Notes under the pieces: model-generated
Databases searched by the model: none
What the model saw: only the letters and a program-made list of their open reading frames with translations
Told to the model about the DNA's origin: nothing
NCBI GenBank assembly: GCA_050252545.1
Contig: JBFWKS010000078.1
Coordinates: 1 to 14,421 of the forward strand
Direction of reading: 5' to 3'
DNA: 14,421 nt
Origin: Patulibacter sp050252545
GTDB taxonomy: Bacteria; Actinomycetota; Thermoleophilia; Solirubrobacterales; Solirubrobacteraceae
Translations under genes and position numbers: made by a program
Shown: piece after piece, positions 7,366 to 14,070 of the stretch
How positions within the stretch are numbered: position 1 is the stretch's first letter
Layout of the letters: every line of letters starts with the position of its first letter

Positions 7366-8517
7366 CTATCGGCCGACGACGTCGCGGCCGATGATCTCCT
7401 TCATGATCTCGGTCGTCCCGCCGTAGATCCGCGAGATCCGCGAGTCGGTGTAGAAGCGCGCGATCGGGTACTCCAGCATGTAGCCGTATCCGCCGTGCAG
7501 CTGGAGGCAGCGGTCCACGACGCGGCCCTGCATCTCGGTCGTCCACCACTTCGCCATCGCGGCGTCGACGGAGGACAGCGTCCCGCCGTTGAGCGCGAGG
7601 ACCGCCTGATCGCAGTAGTGCGTGGCGATCTCGATCTCCGTGGCCATCTCCGCGAGCGCGAACCGGGAGGCCTGGAACGACGCGACGGCCTGCCCGAAGG
7701 CGTTGCGCTCCTTCGTGTACTCGAGCGTCGCGTTCAGGGCACCGCGCGCGGCGCCGACCGCCGACACCGCGATCCCGATGCGCTCCTGCGCGAGGTTCTG
7801 GCTCATGTAGCGGAAGCCCTCGCCCTCGTGGCCGAGCAGGTTCTCGGCCGGGACCTCGACGTCGCGGAAGAACAGCTCGGCCGTGTCCTGCGCGTGCATC
7901 CCGATCTTCTGCAGGTTGCGGCCGCGCTCGAAGCCGTCCGTCCCGCGCTCGAGCACCAGCAGCGAGATGCCGCGGTGGCGCTGCGCCGGGTCAGTCTTGA
8001 CCGCCGTGACGACGAGGTCCGCATTGATGCCGTTGGTGATGAACGTCTTCGAGCCGTTGACCCGGTATCCACCGTCGGTCGCCAGCGCGGAGGTCCCCAT
8101 GCCGGCGAGGTCCGAGCCCATCCCGGGCTCGGTCAACCCCAGCGCGGTGATCAGCGAGCCGTCGGCGATCCCCGGTAGCCACCGGTCCCGCTGCTCGTCG
8201 GTGGCGAGCTCGAGGATGTACGGCAGGACCACGTCCGTGTGCAAGGTGATGCCGGTCCCGCTGCCGATCACTCCTGCGACCCCGACCTCCTCCCCCACGA
8301 TCTGGTTGAACCGGAAGTCGTCCAGGCCGAGCCCGCCGTGTTCCTCGGGCACCTGCATGGCCAGCAGGCCCTGTTCCGCGGCCCGCCGGAACAGGTCGCG
8401 GTCGACCGCCCCGGCGCTCTCCCATTCCTGGTCGTTGGGGACGATCTCCTGCGCGATGAACCGCCGGACCGTGTCCCGGTACATGCGGTGTTCGTCGTCG
8501 AATGCGCTTCGTTGCAT
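7366..8517 (-). CDS. Acyl-CoA dehydrogenase, long-chain (LCAD) type
   Basis: This 383-residue flavoenzyme should introduce the alpha,beta double bond into an acyl-CoA and pass electrons to ETF. Signature blocks are L-T-E-P-G-M-G-S-D-L (128-137), E-R-N-A-F-G-Q (270-276) and CLQLHGGYGYMLEYPIARFY (337-356). The C-terminal motif is I-Y-G-G-T-T-E-I-M-K-E-I-I: Gly stands where MCAD-type enzymes have catalytic Glu (Y-E-G-T). As in long-chain acyl-CoA dehydrogenase, the base is probably the Glu in A-Q-E-R-I-G-I-A (Glu245). ATG 8517 is chosen because the family N-terminus (M-Q-R-S-A-F-D-D-E-H-R-M-Y-R-D) starts there. The same frame stays open far upstream but reads as low-quality sequence. No Shine-Dalgarno is obvious. 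Transcription probably starts near the palindrome at 8741, giving a leader of about 220 bases (8518-8740) in which I see nothing else. Intact; the exact substrate is unknown. Confidence 0.93.
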   Translation of the reverse strand: MQRSAFDDEHRMYRDTVRRFIAQEIVPNDQEWESAGAVDRDLFRRAAEQGLLAMQVPEEHGGLGLDDFRFNQIVGEEVGVAGVIGSGTGITLHTDVVLPYILELATDEQRDRWLPGIADGSLITALGLTEPGMGSDLAGMGTSALATDGGYRVNGSKTFITNGINADLVVTAVKTDPAQRHRGISLLVLERGTDGFERGRNLQKIGMHAQDTAELFFRDVEVPAENLLGHEGEGFRYMSQNLAQERIGIAVSAVGAARGALNATLEYTKERNAFGQAVASFQASRFALAEMATEIEIATHYCDQAVLALNGGTLSSVDAAMAKWWTTEMQGRVVDRCLQLHGGYGYMLEYPIARFYTDSRISRIYGGTTEIMKEIIGRDVVGR

Positions 8518-8740
8518 GGTCGGACGTGCGGACAGCACCGAGGTCCGCACCCTCGGGTGCCGTGACCAGTCCGTGGGGCCACCGCGCCGGATGCACGGTC
8601 GCGCCCGCTCCGGGACCGCCCTGGCATGGCCCGACCCGTGGTGCCTCGGCACGATCGGCGTGGCCCGACGAGGCGCCGACCGGACCGTCGGAGCGCGGGG
8701 GCCGACGACGGCGGAGGTGGTCTCTGCGGTGGCGCAACAT

Positions 8741-8756
8741 CTCTCCGATCGGGGAA
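8741..8756. promoter_or_regulatory. Operator-like palindrome, site 2 of 3
   Basis: CTCTCCGATCGGGGAA matches TTCYYCGATCGRRGAA at 15 of 16 positions. A 15-base stretch (8742-8756) is the exact reverse complement of 5683-5697. For the rightward BtrH-like gene it covers the -35 position of the TACGGT -10 at 8764-8769. For the leftward acyl-CoA dehydrogenase a TATCGT (reverse complement of 8760-8765) lies a few bases before it, so it would cover the start point. One bound repressor could shut both directions. Confidence 0.68.
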
Positions 8757-8763
8757 AGAACGA

Positions 8764-8769
8764 TACGGT
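8764..8769 (+). promoter_or_regulatory. -10 element of a leaderless promoter for the BtrH-like gene
   Basis: TACGGT fits the TANNNT pattern and ends six bases before ATG 8776. Transcription would then start at or next to the A of ATG. No Shine-Dalgarno is present before this ATG, which agrees with leaderless translation. Confidence 0.5.
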
Positions 8770-8775
8770 ACGAGC

Positions 8776-9816
8776 ATGGGCGATGATTCCGGCTCCACCA
8801 CCTCGGCCACCCCGACGGCCCGGGCCCGGGCGTTCCCGCACCGCACCGCCGGGCACTGCGGTTCCGGAGCGCTCCGGGACCTGCTCGAGTTCCACGGGCT
8901 CGATTACGACGGCACACCGTTGTCGGAGGCCATGGTCTTCGGCCTCTCCGGCGGCTACGGGTTCTTCTACGGCGACGAGGTCCCCGGCGTTCCGTTCTAC
9001 CTCGTCGGTCGCTCGGGCTCGATGGAGCTCGACGTCGCCGGGCACCTCGGCGCGACCGTCGAGCTGCGCCAGACCGACGACCCCGACGAAGGCTGGGCGT
9101 GGACGCGCGCGGCGATCGACCGCGGTGCTCCTCCGATGGTCTGGGCCGACATCGGCGAGCTCGAATACCTGCGGGTGCGGATGAGCAACACCCGCCACGA
9201 CATCGTCATCGTCGACTACGACGACGGGGAGGACGTCGCCTGGATCGCCGACAACGACCGGGAGGAGTTGCAGCTCTGCTCGCTCGAGAGCCTCCGCCGG
9301 GCGCGCAACTCCCCGGCGTTCCCCGGACCCAATCGCAATGCGACGTTCGAGTACGACTGGCCCACCGAGCTCCCGCCGCTGCGGGAGGCGTTCCGCGGTG
9401 CGACGTCGACCGCGCTGGAGAACATGCGGGGCGGTGCCGACGCCGTCGGCGACCTCGGGGGACACACCGGCTTGGCTGGCGTCGACCACCTCGCGCAGGC
9501 CTTCCCGCAGTGGCCCGCGATGTTCGGAGACGGTCTCCCGGTGATCCTCGACGTCCTGCGCGTCCTGATCGTCAAGGCGGGCACCGGAGGCGCCATGTTC
9601 CGCTCCCTCCAAGCCGAGTTCCTCGAGGAGACGGCGGCGCTGCTCGAGGACGCGGAGATCGCCGCCACCGCAGGCGTGGTCCGCCGGCTCAGCGACGCCT
9701 GGGAGCACCTCGCCGTCGACGCCGCCGGTCACGACCACACCGCTGCGAACGTCACGTTGCAAGAGATCCGACGTCTCGAGCACGATGCCGTGGCCGCGCT
9801 GGAGCGTCACGCATGA
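8776..9816 (+). CDS. BtrH_N/DUF4872-type protein, possible papain-fold acyltransferase or hydrolase
   Basis: The 346-residue product resembles proteins with an N-terminal BtrH-like domain and a C-terminal DUF4872 region. BtrH of butirosin synthesis transfers an acyl group from a carrier protein to an aminoglycoside. Seen here: H-C-G-S-G-A-L-R-D-L-L with Cys28, the family block M-V-F-G-L-S-G-G-Y-G-F-F-Y (53-65), and T-R-H-D-I-V-I-V-D-Y-D-D with His141. With A-D-N near 158-160 these could form a papain-like Cys-His-Asp/Asn set (inference). About 185-346 is helical, with E-Y-D-W-P near 192. ATG 8776 is preferred since homology starts soon after it and a -10 element lies six bases upstream; ATG 8626 would add odd Arg-rich sequence. 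It is divergent from the acyl-CoA dehydrogenase and overlaps the thioesterase gene by ATGA. No antibiotic biosynthesis genes are near, so an acyl-CoA role in lipid breakdown is more likely than aminoglycoside work. The family call is fairly sure; the activity is unknown. Confidence 0.78.
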   Translation: MGDDSGSTTSATPTARARAFPHRTAGHCGSGALRDLLEFHGLDYDGTPLSEAMVFGLSGGYGFFYGDEVPGVPFYLVGRSGSMELDVAGHLGATVELRQTDDPDEGWAWTRAAIDRGAPPMVWADIGELEYLRVRMSNTRHDIVIVDYDDGEDVAWIADNDREELQLCSLESLRRARNSPAFPGPNRNATFEYDWPTELPPLREAFRGATSTALENMRGGADAVGDLGGHTGLAGVDHLAQAFPQWPAMFGDGLPVILDVLRVLIVKAGTGGAMFRSLQAEFLEETAALLEDAEIAATAGVVRRLSDAWEHLAVDAAGHDHTAANVTLQEIRRLEHDAVAALERHA

Positions 9817-10298
9817 AGGTCGCGGAGGACGGGACCATCCCCGAACACCACCCGCACTGCCTGGGCTGCGGATCGGCGAACCCCGCCGGCATGGGCCTTC
9901 GGATGCGCCTGGACGGCGAGATCATCCGCGGGGACGTGACGTTCGACCAGCGGCAGCAAGGCGCCCCGGGGATAGCTCACGGCGGCGCGGTCACGACCGT
10001 TCTGGACGACGCGCTCGGTTCGCTCCTGGTCGTCCTGGAGACCCCGGCGGTGACCGCGAACATCAACGTGGACTTCCGCGCTCCGGCGTTGCTGCACCAC
10101 CCGATGAGCGTCGAGGCCTGGGCCACGGGTCGCGACGGACGCAAGCTGCACCTCACCGCCCGCCTGCTGAACGAGCAGGCGGTGGTAGTCGCCGAAGCGC
10201 GGGCGCTCTTCCTCGCCGTCGATCTCGAGCACTTCGCCCAGGGCGGGCAGGGAGTGCCCGAGGCCTGGAACGGATGGAGCACCGGCGGGGCCGACTAA
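9813..10298 (+). CDS. PaaI-type hotdog thioesterase, paralogue of the one at 56
   Basis: This encodes a 161-residue hotdog protein with the same build as the product of 56-532: H-H-P-H-C-L-G-C-G (Cys16 and Cys19), A-H-G-G (55-58) with an Asp pair at 65-66, D-F-R-A-P-A, and G-R-D-G-R-K-L-H. It should hydrolyse an acyl-CoA or other acyl thioester. Its ATG overlaps the BtrH-like stop in ATGA, so the two proteins are made together and may act on the same acyl group. Length and motifs are normal. No clear terminator follows; bases 10299-10450 hold nothing I can name apart from a small dyad CGGTTAACCG at 10381-10390. Confidence 0.87.
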   Translation: MKVAEDGTIPEHHPHCLGCGSANPAGMGLRMRLDGEIIRGDVTFDQRQQGAPGIAHGGAVTTVLDDALGSLLVVLETPAVTANINVDFRAPALLHHPMSVEAWATGRDGRKLHLTARLLNEQAVVVAEARALFLAVDLEHFAQGGQGVPEAWNGWSTGGAD

Positions 10299-10450
10299 CG
10301 AAGCCCGCCACCGATTCCTTTATCTCTCAACGACGGTCCCCAGCGCCCAGTTGCCGCGAGCACGAATGGGACCTCGCGGCCGGTTAACCGCCGCCGGGTC
10401 GGCAGGGACCGCTCATGGCGTCGCCGCGGCGGCCTCTCCGGCCGGGGCAC

Positions 10451-10760
10451 CTATATCTCGAAATCCCTCGTCTTTCGGCCGGGCGAGGAGTTCCCGGAAG
10501 TGGCGGGCGGCCCAAGGCCAGAGCTCGATATCTCGTCCGACCGCAGTACGGAGACCGGCTGCCCTCGGACCAGACTGCCTCCGGGCCTGCGCGCAAAGCT
10601 TCGCGTGGTAGGCGTCGGTGGCCGCCTGAGTCGGCGCGACGGCTGCGACGTCGCCGGCCCGGATCCTGGCGATCCACGCCATGACGAAAGCCGCCCCGTG
10701 TCGAGTCTGCAGCGGAAGGAGCGCACTCGCCGGAAGCCGTTGCTCCTCACGGAAGTCGGT
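10451..10760 (-). pseudogene. C-terminal remnant of an FAD-dependent monooxygenase (FMO/Baeyer-Villiger type)
   Basis: Three - strand frames must be joined to read a family C-terminus. Frame one gives AFVMAWIARIRAGDVAAVAP and then T-D-A-Y-H-A-K-L (about 10692-10600), like the helix region after the last flavin-binding segment. Frame two gives A-V-W-S-E-G-S-R-S-P-Y (near 10570), corresponding to the T-x-W-x-x-G-C-x-S-W-Y motif with the Cys and Trp lost. Frame one returns with E-L-W-P-W-A-A-R-H-F-R-E-L-L (near 10515). Frame three ends R-D-F-E-I and stop at 10451-10453. The N-terminal Rossmann domain (G-x-G-x-x-G) is absent; the TetR gene and its operator occupy that place. Such enzymes oxidise ketones, steroids or amines. 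This copy is dead. Confidence 0.65.
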
Positions 10761-10767
10761 CCCCAGC

Positions 10768-10783
10768 TTCCTCGATCGAGGAA
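10768..10783. promoter_or_regulatory. Operator-like palindrome, site 3 of 3, upstream of the TetR gene
   Basis: TTCCTCGATCGAGGAA is a perfect 16-bp palindrome and fits TTCYYCGATCGRRGAA exactly. It ends 43 bases before ATG 10826 and 31 bases before the -10 at 10814. A palindrome here is the usual place for TetR autoregulation, so it links this regulator to the two other sites in the window. Confidence 0.7.
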
Positions 10784-10813
10784 CCGCTCGGGCCCGCACC
10801 TGGGCGCGTCACG

Positions 10814-10819
10814 TACGCT
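10814..10819 (+). promoter_or_regulatory. -10 element of a leaderless promoter for the TetR gene
   Basis: TACGCT (TANNNT) ends six bases before ATG 10826, the same spacing as at the BtrH-like gene. No ribosome binding site lies between, so the transcript probably begins at the ATG. Confidence 0.48.
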
Positions 10820-10825
10820 CGACGA

Positions 10826-11443
10826 ATGGAGCAGCGTGCCACTCGCCGCGAGGCCCGGGCGGAGGCCATCGTCGCCGCATGTCTGCGATGCATTGCCCGG
10901 GACGGATATGCCGCCACGTCGCTGGCGGCCATCGCGCGGGAGGCATCGGTGGACAAACGGCTCGTCGCGTACTACCACGGGTCGCGCGAGCAGCTCCTCG
11001 ATCGCGTCGTCCGGCACGTCGCCGACCAGCTCATCGAGCGGTTGCGTGCGGCGATTGACGGTATCGCGGACCCACGGGAGATCGCGCAGGTGGGCTTCGA
11101 CCGGATCTGGAGCAGCCTCACGACGGATCGCGCGCTCCTCGTGGCATGGCTCGCGATCAAGGCGGAGGCGATCGCGAACGTCGAGCTGCAGGAAGGGGCC
11201 CGATACCTCAACGACGGCTTCCGTGACGTCATCCGCGAGGCCTGGGTAGGCATTGAAGCACGAGGCTTCCGTTCGCGGATGAGCATGGAACGGATCACTC
11301 TGATGATCGTCGCGTCGATCCAAGGACTCGTCATGGAGTGGCTGGCCTACGGCGACACCCCGGAGCTCGCCGAGACGATCGCGGACTTCCAAGCGTGGAT
11401 CGCATCGTTCGCCCGGCCGCACCCGACGCCGACCACGCCATAG
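10826..11443 (+). CDS. TetR/AcrR-family transcriptional regulator
   Basis: This 205-residue protein is of typical TetR length. The N-terminal DNA-binding domain is clear: I-A-R-D-G-Y-A-A-T-S-L-A-A-I-A-R-E-A-S-V (about 23-42), followed by the recognition-helix end L-V-A-Y-Y-H-G-S-R-E-Q-L-L (46-58). The rest is helical and should form the ligand pocket and dimer face. The ligand is not predictable; TetR regulators of lipid genes often sense acyl-CoAs. The start ATG 10826 has a -10 element six bases upstream. A perfect palindrome at 10768 precedes it, and close relatives of that palindrome lie in the two divergent promoter regions at 5683 and 8741. I infer that it represses itself, the ligase/aldehyde dehydrogenase pair and the acyl-CoA dehydrogenase/BtrH-like pair. 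The frame is intact although its neighbours on both sides are pseudogenes, which suggests it is under selection. Confidence 0.92.
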   Translation: MEQRATRREARAEAIVAACLRCIARDGYAATSLAAIAREASVDKRLVAYYHGSREQLLDRVVRHVADQLIERLRAAIDGIADPREIAQVGFDRIWSSLTTDRALLVAWLAIKAEAIANVELQEGARYLNDGFRDVIREAWVGIEARGFRSRMSMERITLMIVASIQGLVMEWLAYGDTPELAETIADFQAWIASFARPHPTPTTP

Positions 11444-11446
11444 GCG

Positions 11447-11469
11447 GGGGGCGATCGTGGACCGCCCCC
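11447..11469 (+). terminator. Hairpin after the TetR gene
   Basis: Seven-base arms GGGGGCG (11447-11453) and CGCCCCC (11463-11469) enclose a nine-base loop, starting three bases after the TetR stop. No T-tract follows. It is a plausible U-less terminator. Confidence 0.5.
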
Positions 11470-11475
11470 GGCCCG

Positions 11476-11825
11476 CATGGGCTCAAGCGAAGCAGGCGTC
11501 CGGGCGAAGCGAGCCCTGAGTTCCCCGCGAGCCGGAAGCCACCGTCCATGAATTGCTTCATCCCGGTGATCTCGCCCGTCGCGAGGCGGTGCCACGCGTC
11601 GCAGTCGCATTCGAGGGTGCACTCCGCAGAGTCGAACGCGGCGGCGTCCGCGCGCCGGACCGCAGCCCCTGTCGCCTCCACGTCCACGTCCAAGTACCCG
11701 CCGCCGAACCCTTCCACGTGGATCACCAGGGATCCGGTCGGCGTTCCGCCCGCGGTCGGGCCGAAGACCCACGCCAGGATCCTGACGACGGGCCCCGCGG
11801 AAGCCAGCGCATCCGCCCGAGGCAA
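11476..11825 (-). pseudogene. SCP2-like sterol-binding domain protein, frameshifted
   Basis: The - strand reads G-S-L-V-I-H-V-E-G-F-G-G-G-Y-L-D-V-D-V, then T-L-E-C-D-C-D-A-W-H-R-L-A-T-G-E-I, then TGMKQFMDGGFRLAGNSG. This matches the SCP2 pattern of alternating strands ending in a G-x-x-x-F-M-D-G-x-x-x-x-x-G segment. After G-N-S-G the expected leucine/arginine-rich end appears in another frame as A-R-F-A-R and later L-E-P-M-R (about 11475-11510), so an indel has broken the C-terminus. The first frame runs on without a stop into the TetR 3' end. No convincing ATG start exists; only TTG 11825 is available. SCP2 proteins carry sterols or acyl-CoAs, and this gene follows the P450 wreck in the same direction, as if both came from one operon. 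A functional protein with an altered tail cannot be ruled out. Confidence 0.55.
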
Positions 11826-11913
11826 CTCTTGGTCCGCGGGGACGACGGCACAGGCGCGACCTTACGGCGGAGCCGCTCCACGGGCACGGAGGTCCAGAGG
11901 GCGACGGCCACGG

Positions 11914-12903
11914 TCAGCCGTTCAGCCGGACGGGCAGGGTCTTGAGCTGGTTGGCGATGTTCGACACGACGTACGTCGGCTCGCCGTCAGGACCATCTTC
12001 GGGTGGCGCCTGAGCGTCTCCTCGATCCGGGTCGTCAGCTCCGGACGGGCGAGGGCGGTCCCGCAGCAGAAGTGCCCACCACCGGCGCCGAGGGCCTGGT
12101 GCTCCGGGTTGCGCAGGACGTCGAACCGGTCCGGATCTGACCCGGGTCCTCAATCAGGGCACGCATCGCGCTGCAGTACGCCGCTTTGGTGAAGTCGTTG
12201 CCGGCCGCCATCAGCAGAGAAAAGCCCATCACGTTCGCCCGTTCGCTGAGCATGTCGCCGTCGATCTCGGCGTGCGCCAGCACGCTCATCAGGTCGCCGG
12301 CGGGCCGGGCGCGCCGCGCCGCGATCAGCTCGCCGCATCGGGCTCGGATCACCGACAGCATTCCCGTGCCGAGGGCCTCGGGCCCGGCGGGGTCGATGTC
12401 CATCCCCGAACGCGAGACGGGACCCGAAGATCTTCGCGCAGGGTGCGTCGTCCTCCGGCTCCGGGCCCATGAAGCTGCCGATGACCCGCGACAACACAGG
12501 CTGAGCGACATCGAAGACCAAGTCACAGGTCCTCCGGCTCGAGCCGGTCCAGTGCCGTCGGGGTGACCGCCGGATCTCCTCGGCGTTGACCGCGTCGCCT
12601 TCGGGGTGGGGCCCTTCTGGAACAGGTTCTGATGCGGTCGTGCGGGGCGGGCCCATGCCGATGGACACCGCCTGCACTCGCGGGACAGGGATGCGGTGGT
12701 CCGAGACGATGATGCGCTGCGCCAACGAGTACGTCTGCCGGTCCTGTCCGGCCGCGCGCACGTCTTCGGCCTGGTGACCGACCAAGGGCGCGAGTCCCCC
12801 CGGGGCCTCGGCGATGGCGGGGCTCCAGCGAACGGGCTGCCCGACGCATCCGGGCGAGCTCCCGCCTGGGCGGACCGCCGGTCCAGCGCGCCTCGTCCGC
12901 CAT
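11914..12903 (-). pseudogene. Cytochrome P450 pseudogene with internal deletion
   Basis: Family blocks appear in order on the - strand but switch frame several times. The start M-A-D-E-A-R-W-T-G-G is at ATG 12903. Then come E-D-V-R-A-A-G-Q-D-R-Q-T-Y-S, VFDVAQPVLSRVIGSFMG, and the I-helix G-F-S-L-L-M-A-A-G-N-D-F-T-K (about 12190-12240), with the oxygen-binding A-G-N-D-x-T signature. R-A-L-I-E-D-P-G-Q is then joined directly to D-P-D-R-F-D-V-L-R-N-P and the heme loop GAGGGHFCCGTALARPEL (about 12041-12092), which keeps the heme-ligand Cys. The end YVVSNIANQLKTLPVR occurs in a third frame, with a stop at 11914-11916. About 85 residues with the K-helix E-x-x-R are missing. The gene is about 990 bases against a usual 1,250. 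The sequence resembles bacterial P450s of the CYP125/CYP124 kind that hydroxylate sterol or fatty side chains. It cannot be functional. Confidence 0.85.
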
Positions 12904-12932
12904 CCGAACTTCGGCAGGCCCTGTATCCCGAA

Positions 12933-12959
12933 CGTGTGTCGACATGGTGTCGACACACG
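12933..12959. promoter_or_regulatory. 27-bp perfect inverted repeat, probable operator
   Basis: Twelve-base arms CGTGTGTCGACA (12933-12944) and TGTCGACACACG (12948-12959) flank TGG with no mismatch. The site lies in the divergent space between the P450 wreck (start 12903) and the LLM oxidoreductase (13038), just upstream of the latter's probable -35 region. An 18-base core copy occurs at 1434-1451. The motif differs from the TTCYYCGATCGRRGAA sites, so another dimeric regulator, not seen in this window, probably binds it. Confidence 0.65.
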
Positions 12960-12984
12960 AACGACTCTCCGCGGGGTCACCCGC

Positions 12985-12990
12985 TAGGCT
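12985..12990 (+). promoter_or_regulatory. Possible -10 element for the LLM oxidoreductase
   Basis: TAGGCT fits TANNNT and lies 48 bases before ATG 13038, which allows a short leader containing AGGAG at 13023-13027. The -35 region is not well conserved. Confidence 0.35.
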
Positions 12991-13037
12991 GCGAATCCCG
13001 GGCGCCGCCCGCCCACCCACCCAGGAGACGAACAGCA

Positions 13038-14036
13038 ATGCGCGTACCGTCGATCGTCCTTTCCCCCGGCCCGCTCCGGGATCAGATCCAGGCGGCGAAG
13101 TGGGCAGAGGAGGCAGGCTTCGCATCGGTCTGGACCACCGAGTTCCACCATCGCTCCGCGACCGTGCCGCTCGGTGCGATCATTCAGGCGACCTCGACCA
13201 TCGGGGTCGGCACCGCGATCGCCTACGCCTTCGGTCGCACCCCGGTCGTTCTCGCCGCCGAGATCCGCGACCTCGACGAGCTCTCCGGGGGGCGCCTGCG
13301 GTTTGGTCTGGGGACGGGGACCAAGCGGATGCAGCAGGACTGGCACGGACTTGACGGCGAGCACCCGGCGCCGCGCATGGAGGAGCTCCTCCCGTTGGTC
13401 CGCAAGCTCTGGCGGCTGCACGAGGGACCGCAGGCCTCCGAGGGCCGGTTCTACCGCGTGAACGTCAAGCCGACCGTGCCCGTCGACCCGCCGCTGCGAC
13501 CCGACGTGCCGCTCTTGATGGCCGGTGTGAACCCACGGATGGTCCAGGCCGCCGGCCGGGTCTCCGACGGCCTGGTCGGTCACCCGCTCTTCACGGCCTC
13601 GTACATCGAGCACGTCGTCCGGCCCGCCCTAGCCCAGGGCGCCGGGGACGCTGGCCGGGAGGTCCCGCCGCTGGTGGGGTACCTGACCTGCTGCATCGAC
13701 GAGGACGGCGACGTCGCACGGCAGCAGGCCGCGGCGGTCATCGCGTTCAATAGCACCGTCAAGACGTACCAAGGCATCCACGAGCATCACGGATTTCTCG
13801 GCGAGGTCGCTGCGATCCGTGACGCGTGGAAGCAGGGCAATTTCCCCGGCATGGTCGCCGCCGTCTCGCGCGAGATGGTCGACACCATCGCGCTCGCCGG
13901 CACACCGGACGAGGTCCGAGGCCGCTACGAGGAGCGGGCCGCCGTCTATGACGACGTGCTCCTCTGGCCGCCGGCGTTCGTCGGCCAGGACGGCATCCGC
14001 AAAGTGATCGACACGCTGCGCGTCCGCGATGCCTAG
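13038..14036 (+). CDS. LLM-class flavin/F420-dependent oxidoreductase
   Basis: This 332-residue protein belongs to the luciferase-like TIM-barrel family that uses FMN or coenzyme F420. Visible marks are the N-terminal strand-helix A-A-K-W-A-E-E-A-G-F-A-S-V-W-T-T-E (19-35), I-G-V-G-T-A-I-A-Y-A-F-G-R-T-P (55-69), D-E-L-S-G-G-R-L-R-F-G-L-G-T-G-T-K (80-96), which is the conserved cofactor-side loop, and P-L-L-M-A-G-V-N-P near the middle. AGGAG at 13023-13027, ten bases before ATG 13038, supports the start. In actinobacteria such enzymes often act on lipids, steroids or xenobiotics, and the divergent P450 wreck fits such a role. The TAG stop at 14034-14036 coincides with the proposed left end of an IS630-type element, so the last codons may have been replaced or trimmed by the insertion. 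The core is complete. Cofactor and substrate cannot be told from the sequence. Confidence 0.9.
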   Translation: MRVPSIVLSPGPLRDQIQAAKWAEEAGFASVWTTEFHHRSATVPLGAIIQATSTIGVGTAIAYAFGRTPVVLAAEIRDLDELSGGRLRFGLGTGTKRMQQDWHGLDGEHPAPRMEELLPLVRKLWRLHEGPQASEGRFYRVNVKPTVPVDPPLRPDVPLLMAGVNPRMVQAAGRVSDGLVGHPLFTASYIEHVVRPALAQGAGDAGREVPPLVGYLTCCIDEDGDVARQQAAAVIAFNSTVKTYQGIHEHHGFLGEVAAIRDAWKQGNFPGMVAAVSREMVDTIALAGTPDEVRGRYEERAAVYDDVLLWPPAFVGQDGIRKVIDTLRVRDA

Positions 14037-14070
14037 TGTCCTGCGCCTGAAGTTCGTTGGTTATGTGCGG

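Noticed and set aside
5675..7549. Long open - strand frame of 624 codons opposite the aldehyde dehydrogenase
   Set aside because: Composition is dominated by Arg, Asp, Ala and Val, as expected for antisense of GC-rich coding DNA. The + strand has all catalytic motifs.
8518..9810. N-terminal extension of the acyl-CoA dehydrogenase into the BtrH-like gene
   Set aside because: The frame is open, but homology begins at ATG 8517 and the upstream part is the antisense of another gene.
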